64,000 bases of DNA from contig NZ_JAUSZA010000001.1 in NCBI RefSeq assembly GCF_030817215.1, positions 5,864,501 to 5,928,500 of the forward strand, read 5' to 3'. Positions 45,690 to 54,368 of the stretch are shown in pieces. Position 1 is the stretch's first letter; each line of letters opens with the position of its first letter. The notes under the pieces are model-generated. The model had not been told where the DNA came from. It did not search any database and saw nothing but the letters and a program-made list of their open reading frames with translations. Source of the DNA: Paenibacillus sp. V4I3 (GTDB taxonomy: Bacteria > Bacillota > Bacilli > Paenibacillales > NBRC-103111). The translations under genes and the position numbers were made by a program.

Positions 45690-46520
45690 TTATCCTTTAA
45701 CGCCACTCATGGTCATTCCCTTAATAAAGTATTTCGATGCGAACAAAAACACAATGAAAATCGGTATAAAGCTGATCACATTCCCCGCCATCAAAATGTT
45801 CCACTCCGTCGCCCATCTGCCCTGCAGCTTGCTTAGTCCTATCGGAAGTGTCATCAACTCCTTATCGCTCGTAATAATAAGCGGCCATAAAAAATTGTTC
45901 CACGAAGCCATGAAAGCAAAAATAGCTAGCGTTGCAAGAGCAGGTTTACTAAGCGGAAGAATGATACTCACAAACACCCTCAAATAAGAAGCTCCGTCCA
46001 TTCTGGCCGCCTCAATCAACGGATCAGGAATTGTCATGATGTGTTGTCGAAGCAGGAAAGTCCCGTAAGCACTGAAGATTCCTGGCAAAATGAGACCGAG
46101 ATATGTATTCGTCAGGTGCAGTTTTTGAAATACGATAAAGAGTGGAGTCATCGTCACCTGCATGGGAATCATCATCGTGATCAAATAGAGAACGAATAGT
46201 GTTTCCCTACCGCGGAACGGAATTTTAGCAAAAACAAATGCAGCCATCGCACACACAACAATCTGTGCTGCTGTCGTTACTAAGGAAACGCCTACACTGT
46301 TGCCCAAAAAGCGATAGATCGGAAAGTATTTCGTAATCTCGACGTAGTTACTGAATTTAAATGTATCGGGTATTAGGTTCGGCGGCATTCTGACGACTTC
46401 CAAGTTATCCTTGAATGAACCCGACAGCATCCAGACGAAAGGAAACATGAGAACGACAGCCGCCACAATCAAAATGAGATGTGAAAGCAGGTTCCGATAC
46501 GGCATATAATTATCTGTCAT
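45690..46520 (-). CDS. ABC sugar permease, MalG/LacG type
   Basis: 276 residues, six membrane segments, and the permease coupling motif EAARMDGASYLRVFVSIILPLSKPAL (about 160-185). Pairs with the MalF-type permease just upstream; the genes overlap by 11 bases. No ABC ATPase gene is in this operon, so a shared MsmX-like ATPase is expected elsewhere. Confidence 0.95.
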   Translation of the reverse strand: MTDNYMPYRNLLSHLILIVAAVVLMFPFVWMLSGSFKDNLEVVRMPPNLIPDTFKFSNYVEITKYFPIYRFLGNSVGVSLVTTAAQIVVCAMAAFVFAKIPFRGRETLFVLYLITMMIPMQVTMTPLFIVFQKLHLTNTYLGLILPGIFSAYGTFLLRQHIMTIPDPLIEAARMDGASYLRVFVSIILPLSKPALATLAIFAFMASWNNFLWPLIITSDKELMTLPIGLSKLQGRWATEWNILMAGNVISFIPIFIVFLFASKYFIKGMTMSGVKG

Positions 46521-47394
46521 AGGTAACCCACCTTTTCTGAAGCTGCTGCTGAACGATGGTGACGGCGAAAATAATTACGAATAAGATCCATGACTGCGCA
46601 GAGGCAAAGCCCATTTTATAGCTTTGAAAAGCATTCCCATAAATTTGCTGCACAAGCGTGCTCGTTTGCCCAGCCGGACCGCCACCTGTCATAACTAGCA
46701 CCTGATCAAAGAGCTGGAAGCCATTGATGAGGGATATGACAAGTACGAAAAAAATACTCGGCGTGAGAAGAGGTAGCGTTACACGAAAAAACTGTTGCAA
46801 TCCACCTGCTCCATCAATCGTCGCAGCTTCGTAATAATCCTCCGAAATATCCTGCAGTCCCGCAAGAAGTATGACGGTCACATAACCGATATCCTTCCAT
46901 ACGCTCACCGCGATAATTGAGGGCATTGCCCATACGAAGTCCTGCAGCCATACAGGCCCTTGAATTCCGATTAGCGACAGCAGGTAGTTAATGAGTCCGC
47001 TCTGTCCATTCAGCAGCCAGCGCCATACGATGGAAACAGCTACCCACGAGGTGATGACGGGCACAAAGATGAAAATTCGATAAAGCTTAATACCTCTTAG
47101 CTTCCTATTCAATAAAACAGCGAACAATAGACCAAAAGCAAGAACAGATGGCAAGTAACCAAGGATGTACTGAAGAATGTTCATCAGCGATGTAAGCGTT
47201 TTCTCATCCTGCAAAGCTTCGGTGTAATTATCCACCCCAACGAACTTCGCCGGGGTTAACAAATCCCAATTCGTAAAGGAGATGACAGCGGATGAAAGCA
47301 TCGGGATGAGTTGGAACAGAAACAAACCCGCTAAACTTGGCAATAAAAATCCGATAATGACAACTGCTTTAGAAAATCTCTTTTGTCCGACCAT
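46510..47394 (-). CDS. ABC sugar permease, MalF/LacF type
   Basis: 294 residues with six membrane segments and the coupling motif EAATIDGAGGLQQFFRVTLPLLTPSI. Located 32 bases after the LacI regulator, with AAAAGGAG before its start. First of the two inner-membrane subunits for the sugar-binding lipoprotein at 44246-45595. Confidence 0.95.
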   Translation of the reverse strand: MVGQKRFSKAVVIIGFLLPSLAGLFLFQLIPMLSSAVISFTNWDLLTPAKFVGVDNYTEALQDEKTLTSLMNILQYILGYLPSVLAFGLLFAVLLNRKLRGIKLYRIFIFVPVITSWVAVSIVWRWLLNGQSGLINYLLSLIGIQGPVWLQDFVWAMPSIIAVSVWKDIGYVTVILLAGLQDISEDYYEAATIDGAGGLQQFFRVTLPLLTPSIFFVLVISLINGFQLFDQVLVMTGGGPAGQTSTLVQQIYGNAFQSYKMGFASAQSWILFVIIFAVTIVQQQLQKRWVTYDR

Positions 47395-47426
47395 GACGTT
47401 CTCCTTTTCCGGTTCCTACGTGTTAA

Positions 47427-48452
47427 TTATTCCTTGGCTCTAACAGTTGCTCTCTCTACGATCGTTAGCGGCAGCATGATTTCATTCGCTTCTTGCTCTA
47501 CGCCGCCTTGAATCATGTTGATGAGGTGCTCGGCCGCAATAGCGCCTTTTTCAGTTATATTTTGCCGGATTGTTGTTAGTGGCGGGATAAACATTTTCGA
47601 CATCGTGATATCATCAAAGCCAATGACTGAGATATCTTCCGGGACTTTTTTGCCCATGTCCACCAAGCTCCGAATCGCTCCGAATGCGACCATATCGCCC
47701 GTAGCAAATACAGCGGTGATTTCGGGAAACTTGTTTGCGATCAGCTGTCCTGCAGCCACACCATGTTCATAACTCATGGATTCTTCAAACACATAGTCCG
47801 GATTATAAAAGAAATTCGCTTCACGTATCGCACGTTTGTAGCCAAGGAAACGTTTCTCAACAACACCATCTTTACGAATCGCTCCGGTCACGAGTCCAAT
47901 GTTGGAGTGGCCCTTATCAATCAGATATTTCGTCGCCAAATATCCGCCGTATTCGTCATCAATGCCGATTCGCTTGAAATAACTGTCGTTAATGTAACTG
48001 TCGATCAGGACAATCGGAATATTAATCTTCTTAAAGCCGTCATAAAACTGTTCGGGATAAATACCCATCATAATAGCACCATCCAGATTACGCTGAATGG
48101 ATAAATCCAGATAACTTTCTCCTTGGTTAACGCCAGATAACAAGAGGTGGTACCCATACTCGCGAAGCTTGCCTTCAATTCCACTTATCATTTCACTGTA
48201 GAAAGGGTTTTCAAGTATAAGCTGTTTGTGGGATTCCGTCTGTGGAATCACGATGCCAATCAACTTGGATTGGTTTTTGACTAAACTTCTCGCCGAGAAG
48301 TCCGGTATGTAGTTTAAGGTTTCAATAATTTTCTTAATGCGCTCGATCGTCTCACTGGAGACTTTATCCGTTCTGCCGTTTAATGCATAGGACACTGCGG
48401 CTGCTGAAACGCCTGCGACTTTGGCCACATCTTTTATTGTTGGTTTCTTCAT
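47427..48452 (-). CDS. LacI-family regulator of the cts operon
   Basis: 341 residues. N-terminal HTH (PTIKDVAKVAGVSAAAVSYALNG) and hinge, then a sugar-binding-protein-like effector domain (LIGIVIPQTES, DDITMSKMFIPPLTTIRQ). First gene of the operon; two matching palindromes flank its promoter and fit self-repression relieved by an imported sugar. The effector is inferred to be cycloalternan or a related oligosaccharide. Confidence 0.93.
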   Translation of the reverse strand: MKKPTIKDVAKVAGVSAAAVSYALNGRTDKVSSETIERIKKIIETLNYIPDFSARSLVKNQSKLIGIVIPQTESHKQLILENPFYSEMISGIEGKLREYGYHLLLSGVNQGESYLDLSIQRNLDGAIMMGIYPEQFYDGFKKINIPIVLIDSYINDSYFKRIGIDDEYGGYLATKYLIDKGHSNIGLVTGAIRKDGVVEKRFLGYKRAIREANFFYNPDYVFEESMSYEHGVAAGQLIANKFPEITAVFATGDMVAFGAIRSLVDMGKKVPEDISVIGFDDITMSKMFIPPLTTIRQNITEKGAIAAEHLINMIQGGVEQEANEIMLPLTIVERATVRAKE

Positions 48453-48467
48453 TCCTCAACCCTCTTT

Positions 48468-48483
48468 AGTTACACGTTTAACT
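48468..48483 (-). promoter_or_regulatory. LacI operator O1
   Basis: AGTTACACGTTTAACT, an imperfect palindrome centred on CG, just downstream of the -10 box. Matches O2 in both half-site cores (AGTTA, TAACT). Confidence 0.65.
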
Positions 48484-48485
48484 AG

Positions 48486-48514
48486 ATTATAAGACACAGT
48501 TGTCGATATTACAA
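48486..48514 (-). promoter_or_regulatory. SigA-type promoter of the cts operon
   Basis: On the minus strand TTGTAA (48509-48514) and TATAAT (48486-48491) are separated by 17 bases, with the lacI start 34 bases downstream of the -10. Confidence 0.75.
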
Positions 48515-48517
48515 TAT

Positions 48518-48529
48518 GATAGCGCTATC
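48518..48529. promoter_or_regulatory. Cre-like palindrome upstream of the cts promoter
   Basis: GATAGCGCTATC is a perfect 12-bp palindrome next to the -35 box. TGATAGCGCTATCT fits the CcpA cre pattern except for its last base, so carbon catabolite control is plausible; a second LacI-type site is the alternative. Confidence 0.55.
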
Positions 48530-48553
48530 TTTTTGCCATTAAATTGATTTATC

Positions 48554-48569
48554 AGTTATGCGTTTAACT
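48554..48569 (-). promoter_or_regulatory. LacI operator O2
   Basis: AGTTATGCGTTTAACT, sharing the CGTTTAACT half with O1. Its centre is 86 bases from the centre of O1, about eight helical turns, suitable for DNA looping. Confidence 0.6.
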
Positions 48570-48614
48570 AAATTATTTTTAATGTCTATTTTGAAGCTTG
48601 GCTCTGTCGAGGCA

Positions 48615-48658
48615 CTAAAAAAGGCCCCAATCCTACATTAATTGTAGAATTGGAGCCC
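48615..48658 (-). terminator. Rho-independent terminator of the ThuA-GalM gene
   Basis: GGGCTCCAAT and CTACA pair with TGTAG and ATTGGGGCC, followed on the minus strand by TTTTTT. Confidence 0.88.
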
Positions 48659-48662
48659 TCTG

Positions 48663-50528
48663 CTACATGATAGAAAATTTATAAATAGATGTCTCCCTGT
48701 AAATCTGACCCGGAAGCAATTCCGTGCTGGGGAAATTTGGATGATTCGGAGAGTCAGGATAATGCTGAGTCTCCAGACAGAGCCCACCGTACTTTTTATA
48801 TACGCTCCCTCCTTTTCCGATATCACTTCCATTTAAGTTATTCCCTGAATAAAACTGAACGGCGGGCTGCGTTGTGTAAACCTCCATCATGCGGCCTGAT
48901 TTCGGTTCATACACCCTCGCTGCCAACCCCATTGAAGTTCCGGTCTGATTCAAAACATAATTGAAATCATAACCATTTCTTGCATATTTCATCTGCGGGT
49001 CTTGGCTATGAATCCGGGCACCGATTGCCATTGGATTACGGAAGTCGAGCGGTGTACCTGCGACACTCCTCACTTCCCCTATCGGGATGAGACCTTCCTT
49101 GATCGGAGTAAACCGATCAGCGTTAATCATAACGATATGCCCTAGAATATCCCCATTTCCTGCACCCGCGAGGTTGTAGTAGTTATGCTGAGAAAGATTC
49201 AGCACAGTCTTTTTATCCGTCGTGGCCGTAAAATCCATCCTCAGTTCATTATCATTCGTTAGAGTATATACAAGTTTTACCGCAAGATTTCCCGGGAACC
49301 CTTCTTCTCCATCATTACTCACATAATATAATGCGAGTCCGACTGAGTCCTCGTGGTACACTTCTTCCGCTGCCCAGACCCTCTTGTCAAATCCCCTTTT
49401 CCCGCCGTGCAGCGTATTGTGATCTTCATTTATGGATAACTGGTAAGTCACACCGTCAAGAGTGAACCGGCCGTTTGCGATGCGATTCGCGTACCGGCCG
49501 AGCACAGTCCCGAAGTAGGGCTTATTGCCGGTACGTATAAAATCTTCCAGCGCCCCATAGCCAAGAAGGACATCTTCCAGATTTCCGTTTCGATCCGGTA
49601 CCTTGAGGGTCAGCATAATAGCTCCGTAATTCATAATTGCGGCTTGCATGCCGTTCTTATTCGTTAACGTGTAAAGGGATATCGACTCGCCTTCTGCCGT
49701 TTTACCGAAAAATTGACTGGAGATGCTGCCAGAAGCCGCTTTCGCTTGATCGGGCAAGGGAAACTCCCCTATGTTTATTTCCTCAATCGGCTGCATATGT
49801 CCATATACAGGTTCAGCTCCATGGGGCGACGCAGCCCACCGTGCTGCGTTTGCTATAACTCTCAACACATCTTTGTTATGGTAAGTAGGATACTCTTCGT
49901 GTCCCGGCCTGAAATAAAAAATTTTCCCGAGTCCGCGTTGATACACACATCCGCTTCGGAAAACTTCTCCGCCCTGAAACCAGCTGATGAAGATAAGCTC
50001 TTCCGGCGCTGGGATATCAAAAAATTCTCCGTACATTTCTTCCGTTTGCAGTTCGAAATATTCGCCGATTCCTTCCGTTATCGGATGAGAAGGGGCAACA
50101 ACCCACAGTCTTTCCCGCTCAGCATCTGTTCTCCACTTCAAATTGCAAGTAGTCCCCATCAATTTCTGAAATATTTTCGATCGATGAGCGGAATGAAGGA
50201 CGATGAGCCCCATACCTTGCAGCACTCTTGCCTGAATTCTCTCGACAATCTCATCGGCAACTTGCTCATGTGCCACGTGCCCCCACCAAATCAAAACGTC
50301 CGTATACTTAAGCACTTCATTTGATAGTCCATGCTCCGGCTGATCTAAGGTTGCTGTTCGTATTTGGAACCCGTACGGACCAATGCCTGCAGCAATCGTT
50401 TGATGAATGCCTTTTGGATAAATACGGGCTACTTGCGGGTCCGCTCGCTCATGAATAAATTCATTCCAGATGGTTACCTGTATTGGTTTCATCTCAAACA
50501 TCGGTCCGCTTCCAATCCTTACTTTCAT
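48663..50528 (-). CDS. ThuA-like domain fused to galactose mutarotase (aldose 1-epimerase)
   Basis: 621 residues in one frame. Residues 10-255 are a ThuA/trehalose-utilisation glutamine-amidotransferase-like domain (VTIWNEFIHERADPQVARIYPKGI, VLIWWGHVAHEQVADEIVERI, GLIVLHSAHRSKIFQKLMG, GKIFYFRPGHEEYPTYHNKDV). After a linker, about 275-621 is a GalM mutarotase with catalytic features HNTLHGG, LSQHNYYNLAG and CLETQHYPDSPNH. These are usually separate genes. Mutarotase interconverts sugar anomers; the ThuA part is associated with trehalose and related sugar use. The start ATG is behind GGAGGG. It is a separate unit from the neighbouring cts operon but may act on its sugars. Confidence 0.9.
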   Translation of the reverse strand: MKVRIGSGPMFEMKPIQVTIWNEFIHERADPQVARIYPKGIHQTIAAGIGPYGFQIRTATLDQPEHGLSNEVLKYTDVLIWWGHVAHEQVADEIVERIQARVLQGMGLIVLHSAHRSKIFQKLMGTTCNLKWRTDAERERLWVVAPSHPITEGIGEYFELQTEEMYGEFFDIPAPEELIFISWFQGGEVFRSGCVYQRGLGKIFYFRPGHEEYPTYHNKDVLRVIANAARWAASPHGAEPVYGHMQPIEEINIGEFPLPDQAKAASGSISSQFFGKTAEGESISLYTLTNKNGMQAAIMNYGAIMLTLKVPDRNGNLEDVLLGYGALEDFIRTGNKPYFGTVLGRYANRIANGRFTLDGVTYQLSINEDHNTLHGGKRGFDKRVWAAEEVYHEDSVGLALYYVSNDGEEGFPGNLAVKLVYTLTNDNELRMDFTATTDKKTVLNLSQHNYYNLAGAGNGDILGHIVMINADRFTPIKEGLIPIGEVRSVAGTPLDFRNPMAIGARIHSQDPQMKYARNGYDFNYVLNQTGTSMGLAARVYEPKSGRMMEVYTTQPAVQFYSGNNLNGSDIGKGGSVYKKYGGLCLETQHYPDSPNHPNFPSTELLPGQIYRETSIYKFSIM

Positions 50529-50646
50529 CGATAAAATCCCTCCATCTTTATAAGTGCATAGATATGAGAATTTCCATGTATAGGGAGAACGTCATTAACA
50601 TAGGTATGGGAAGCATATATTTGAAATTAAAAGGATGTGGTTACTC

Positions 50647-52305
50647 TTGAGGATATATATAGCCGATCATGAAGAAACACTTCTTTCAATTGCACATAAA
50701 TATCAGGTTGAATGGGTACAATTAATGTCCCTGAATCCGCACATTGACAGGTCTGATGTAATCATCACAGGCCAGCGCGTCAACCTTCCATCCCGAACCA
50801 GGCAAGTAACTGAAAATAGGGTCGTTGCCCCTTTTTGCCCACCTGTAACTCAGGAGCAATTTCTTTCTACCTGGATTCCGCTCACTTCCGCGGAGCAGAT
50901 GGCCGAAACCGAGTACGACGTTCTCATTGTCGGTTCAGGCGCAGGGGGAGGAGCTGCCCTTTGGAGATTGTGCGAACAATGGGGGGAAAATGGGAAAAAG
51001 ATCGGGATCGTGGAAAGAGGAGACCTCTTCTTGCCCACCCATGTCGCCAATATAGCGACCATTGACGGAGACAGCTTCAGGCTGTATGCTCCGCCTCAAA
51101 TAACCGATTTGATCGGGAACAGACTCCCGCAATATTCCGGCATGAAACTAATTTACGCTTTGGGTGGAAGAACTATTTTGTGGGGAGCCGTCTCTCCTCG
51201 TATGCCCGCTCACGTCATAGCAGAATGGCCAGTTTCCATGCATGAGATGGAATATTATTACAATATTGCTGAAGAAATCATGAATGTTACAAATACCTAT
51301 ACGAAAGATTCGTCGATTACACAGATTCTTCTGAAACGGCTCCGTGAAAACGGATATTACAATGCGGACGATATTCCGGTTGCCACCGACCTTGATGAAA
51401 CGCGTTACGGAAAGCTTCATTCCAATGTATTTTTCAGTTCCATTGTTTTATTTGCCAGAGCCTTGAATCGTCGTCCCTTTGACCTGGCCGTTAATACCTA
51501 TGCTGCAGAAGTGATTACCGATGGTAGCAAAGCGGTCGGCGTTCGGGTGATGACCGCAGATAAGAAATCACATTTCATTAAGGCGAAAACGGTTGTATTA
51601 TCGGCAAGCTCGTTACAAACTCCGCGTATTTTGCTGAATTCAAGGATTCCAGGAAAAGCAATCGGCCGGTATCTTATAAACCATTCCTACTTGATTGCCA
51701 CTGCAAGTATAACCACCAAGAATTTCCCTGAACCATTAGGGGCATTGGGGATAATCGTTCCAGAACTTGAAGACCAACCTTATCAGCTGCAGCTGCAAGG
51801 ACCGGAAAAATATTTCAACTACCAGTACGATAAAAAGCCGATCAAAGACGAGTGGAAAATCAGCTTTTACGGCGCTTCCGGCAGGGTAGAATCACGCTAT
51901 GAAAACAGGGTCTTTATTGACCAGAATAGGTTGGATGAATTCGGGATGCCGGAATTACAAGTCAGTTTCTCGCACAGCGAAAAGGATGAAGCCATTCTTC
52001 GTATGATGTATGACGCTATTCTGCGTGCTTCCTCCGCTATGAGCTTAAGTCTGGCCACACTGGGCGGGGTACCTGCCATTTGCTTGATGCCGCCCGGGGC
52101 GGATAACCATGAAGCCGGAACATGCCGCATGGGTGATAATCCGAACACCTCAGCTACGAACCGGTACGGACAAATTCACGGTGTACCAGGTCTATATATA
52201 GCCGATAACAGTGTTCTCCCCTCTATTGGCGCCGCCAATCCAACCTTGTCAACCGTTGCTCTGGCGATTCGAACGGCGGATCACATCATCAAACAGCTTC
52301 AATAG
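50647..52305 (+). CDS. LysM-domain GMC-type FAD oxidoreductase
   Basis: 552 residues from TTG at 50647; it gives the LysM beginning MRIYIADHEETLLSIAHKYQV with AAGGATGTGG upstream, whereas the ATG four codons earlier sits right on the AAAAGG. Residues 1-50 are a LysM peptidoglycan/chitin-binding repeat. From about 90 the FAD part begins (DVLIVGSGAGGGAALWRL) and ends HEAGTCRMGDNPNTSATN and GLYIADNSVLPSIGAANPTLS, typical of GMC alcohol/sugar dehydrogenases. No signal peptide is seen, so the LysM fits a cytosolic, spore or wall-associated function only if exported otherwise. Divergent from the ThuA-GalM gene. Confidence 0.85.
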   Translation: MRIYIADHEETLLSIAHKYQVEWVQLMSLNPHIDRSDVIITGQRVNLPSRTRQVTENRVVAPFCPPVTQEQFLSTWIPLTSAEQMAETEYDVLIVGSGAGGGAALWRLCEQWGENGKKIGIVERGDLFLPTHVANIATIDGDSFRLYAPPQITDLIGNRLPQYSGMKLIYALGGRTILWGAVSPRMPAHVIAEWPVSMHEMEYYYNIAEEIMNVTNTYTKDSSITQILLKRLRENGYYNADDIPVATDLDETRYGKLHSNVFFSSIVLFARALNRRPFDLAVNTYAAEVITDGSKAVGVRVMTADKKSHFIKAKTVVLSASSLQTPRILLNSRIPGKAIGRYLINHSYLIATASITTKNFPEPLGALGIIVPELEDQPYQLQLQGPEKYFNYQYDKKPIKDEWKISFYGASGRVESRYENRVFIDQNRLDEFGMPELQVSFSHSEKDEAILRMMYDAILRASSAMSLSLATLGGVPAICLMPPGADNHEAGTCRMGDNPNTSATNRYGQIHGVPGLYIADNSVLPSIGAANPTLSTVALAIRTADHIIKQLQ

Positions 52306-52308
52306 TCG

Positions 52309-52640
52309 TGATAAGAGGAAGCGATGCAGGAATGAGTGGGGTCCATGTCCTACCGGGAGTGACAGCGTTAACGCAGATTCCTCTTTTGAGAAGAGATAAC
52401 GCTAACGACCGAGTAAAGATACCCCCTGCTATCGTCAAACATCTTCGACCTATCTGCTCAACTCTCGCTTTCGTTTCCGCAGCATCGCCATGTTCATTGA
52501 GATAGACCACAACGATATCAGCACCCTCCTTGGCAAATAAATAGGAAATTGCACGCCCGATGCCGCTTTCCCCGCCTGTAATAATGGCCACTTTACTTTA
52601 CCGTAGTTCAATACATGATCATTCCTCCATCGGAATTTGT
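52309..52640 (-). pseudogene. Remnant of a short-chain dehydrogenase (SDR)
   Basis: The minus strand first reads VAIITGGESGIGRAISYLFAKEGADIVVV and ARVEQIGRRCLTIAG, the NAD-binding half of a GSP39/YhdF-like SDR. It then jumps to FTRSLALSLLKRGICVNAVTPG and WTPLIPAS, skipping about 100 residues that would contain the catalytic YxxxK. A frame change just upstream (near 52590) separates it from a start. The remnant runs up to and past the end of the GMC gene. No working product is possible. Confidence 0.8.
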
Positions 52641-52771
52641 TACTTTCAGGGTATTCCCCAAAATACAAATGGGTGATTGCCCAAAAGATATTAACTCCCA
52701 TTGCCTTTCCTAGGAATTACTTTTCAATATTATGGCAAAAATAATACAATCACCAAGGAAGGAAGGCACCT

Positions 52772-54361
52772 ATGAACTTTTTTAGACGACTTGTCCAAAG
52801 TCGTAATCGCGGCAAAATCATGGAGCAAAACAACTTCTATAGTCCTTTGACAGAATCACGCACTCCGAATCAAGAAGAGCTTCCCGAGTCGGGTGTTATA
52901 ACGATTGCAGAGATATCTTCACTTTTGTCGGACAACCTGCAAAGGATGAAGGAAGTATTCGATCGGTGCAATGACGTTACCTTCCTCCAGTGGCAATATG
53001 GTCCCGAAATGAAGCATACCGCATTCTCCATTTTTTCGGAATCACTCATTCAAAAAAAAGAGCATAACTTTTTTAAAGAATCGCTTCAAGATCTAGTCAC
53101 ACATGAGGTTGGACCGGGAACGATGGTTACTCCAGAGGATGTCGACTTTTTTTTCAACCGCCATGTCGCCTCTGCGCAAAGTGCCACATTGATCGAAGAT
53201 TTCAATGTCGCGATAAACGAAGTTCTGCACGGCAATCTTGTCATCTTCTTCGACCAATGGAACAAAGCGCTCAGTTACAAGGCGATAGGCCTTGAAACAC
53301 GGCAAGTTACTGAATCGGTGAGCGAACCTGTCGTTCAAGGACCACGTGAAAGCACAGTTGAGAATATAACTAAAAACATAGGAATGTTACGAGTACGGTT
53401 AAAGACATCTAATTTTAAAATTGAAATGTTACCACCGTCAGGACAAACACAAACGAAGGTTGCTTACGGTTATTTGGAAGGAACCGTCAATCCCGAAATG
53501 TTAGCCGAATTTCAAAAAAGAGTGGCCAAGCTTCAGAACAAAGAGATATTGGAAACCTCCTACATCGAAGAAGTCATTGAGGATTCCGTGTACTCTCCTT
53601 TTCCTCAATATCGTTATACGGAAAGAACGGATGTTGCCGTTGCCTCTTTACTAGCAGGGAAAATTGTCGTGATCGTTGAAGGGACCGGATCCATCCTGAT
53701 CTGCCCTGGTTTGTTAGTCGAACTGCTTCAATCGAGCGAAGATTACTATCAAAGAACCGTTATTGCAAGCCTTATCCGTCTCTTAAGATTTTTTGCATTG
53801 TTGATTGCCGTTTGCCTGCCCAGCATATATATTGCTTTTTCCACTTATCATCCGGAATTAATTCCGACCGTATTACTGCTTGCCGTCATCAACTCCCGCG
53901 AAGGGATTCCCTTCCCTGCTGTCATTGAGGCATTCATTATGGAATTCTTTTTCGAACTGCTTCGGGAGGCCGGAATTCGTCTTCCGCGTCCGGTCGGTTC
54001 TGCGGTGAGCATCGTCGGAGCGCTTGTTATCGGTGAAGCGGCCATCAATGCCGGTATCGCTTCGCCGATCATGGTAATCATTGTTGCATTAACCGGCATC
54101 GCCTCCTTTGCCATACCCCAATACAACTTTGCCATTGCACTGCGTATTATAAGATTTCCAATCATGCTGTTCGCAGCTATTATGGGCATATTCGGCATCA
54201 TGATCGCTTTCATGCTCATTTGGCTGCATTTAGCGAATTTACGTTCTCTAGGTCAGCCCTATTTAAGCCCTATTGGCCCTTTTAGGCCTCGACAATTGAA
54301 GGATGTTTTAATACGTGCGCCACTCGGAACATTAATGCGCTCACAGCAAACTCAGGAGTGA
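52772..54361 (+). CDS. Spore germinant receptor A subunit (GerA/GerKA family)
   Basis: 529 residues. A large N-terminal cytoplasmic domain (about 40-330), the family region with DRCNDVTFLQWQYG and SYIEEVIEDSVYSPFPQYRYTERTD, then five membrane segments from about 345 (RLLRFFALLIAVCLPSIYIA, HPELIPTVLLL, FPAVIEAFIMEFFFELLREAGIRLPRPVGSAVSIVGALVIG) and a C-terminal cytoplasmic end. Senses germinant in the spore inner membrane together with subunits B and C. First gene of the operon, ATG behind AAGGAAGGAAGG. Confidence 0.95.
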   Translation: MNFFRRLVQSRNRGKIMEQNNFYSPLTESRTPNQEELPESGVITIAEISSLLSDNLQRMKEVFDRCNDVTFLQWQYGPEMKHTAFSIFSESLIQKKEHNFFKESLQDLVTHEVGPGTMVTPEDVDFFFNRHVASAQSATLIEDFNVAINEVLHGNLVIFFDQWNKALSYKAIGLETRQVTESVSEPVVQGPRESTVENITKNIGMLRVRLKTSNFKIEMLPPSGQTQTKVAYGYLEGTVNPEMLAEFQKRVAKLQNKEILETSYIEEVIEDSVYSPFPQYRYTERTDVAVASLLAGKIVVIVEGTGSILICPGLLVELLQSSEDYYQRTVIASLIRLLRFFALLIAVCLPSIYIAFSTYHPELIPTVLLLAVINSREGIPFPAVIEAFIMEFFFELLREAGIRLPRPVGSAVSIVGALVIGEAAINAGIASPIMVIIVALTGIASFAIPQYNFAIALRIIRFPIMLFAAIMGIFGIMIAFMLIWLHLANLRSLGQPYLSPIGPFRPRQLKDVLIRAPLGTLMRSQQTQE

Positions 54362-54368
54362 ACAGATC

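Noticed and set aside
48638..48832. Small minus-strand frame at the end of the ThuA-GalM gene
   Set aside because: Lies inside the GalM coding sequence and its terminator in another frame, with no support.
52700..52771. SigG-type promoter before the germinant receptor operon
   Set aside because: Expected by family, but no -35/-10 pair with correct spacing could be found, so none is claimed.
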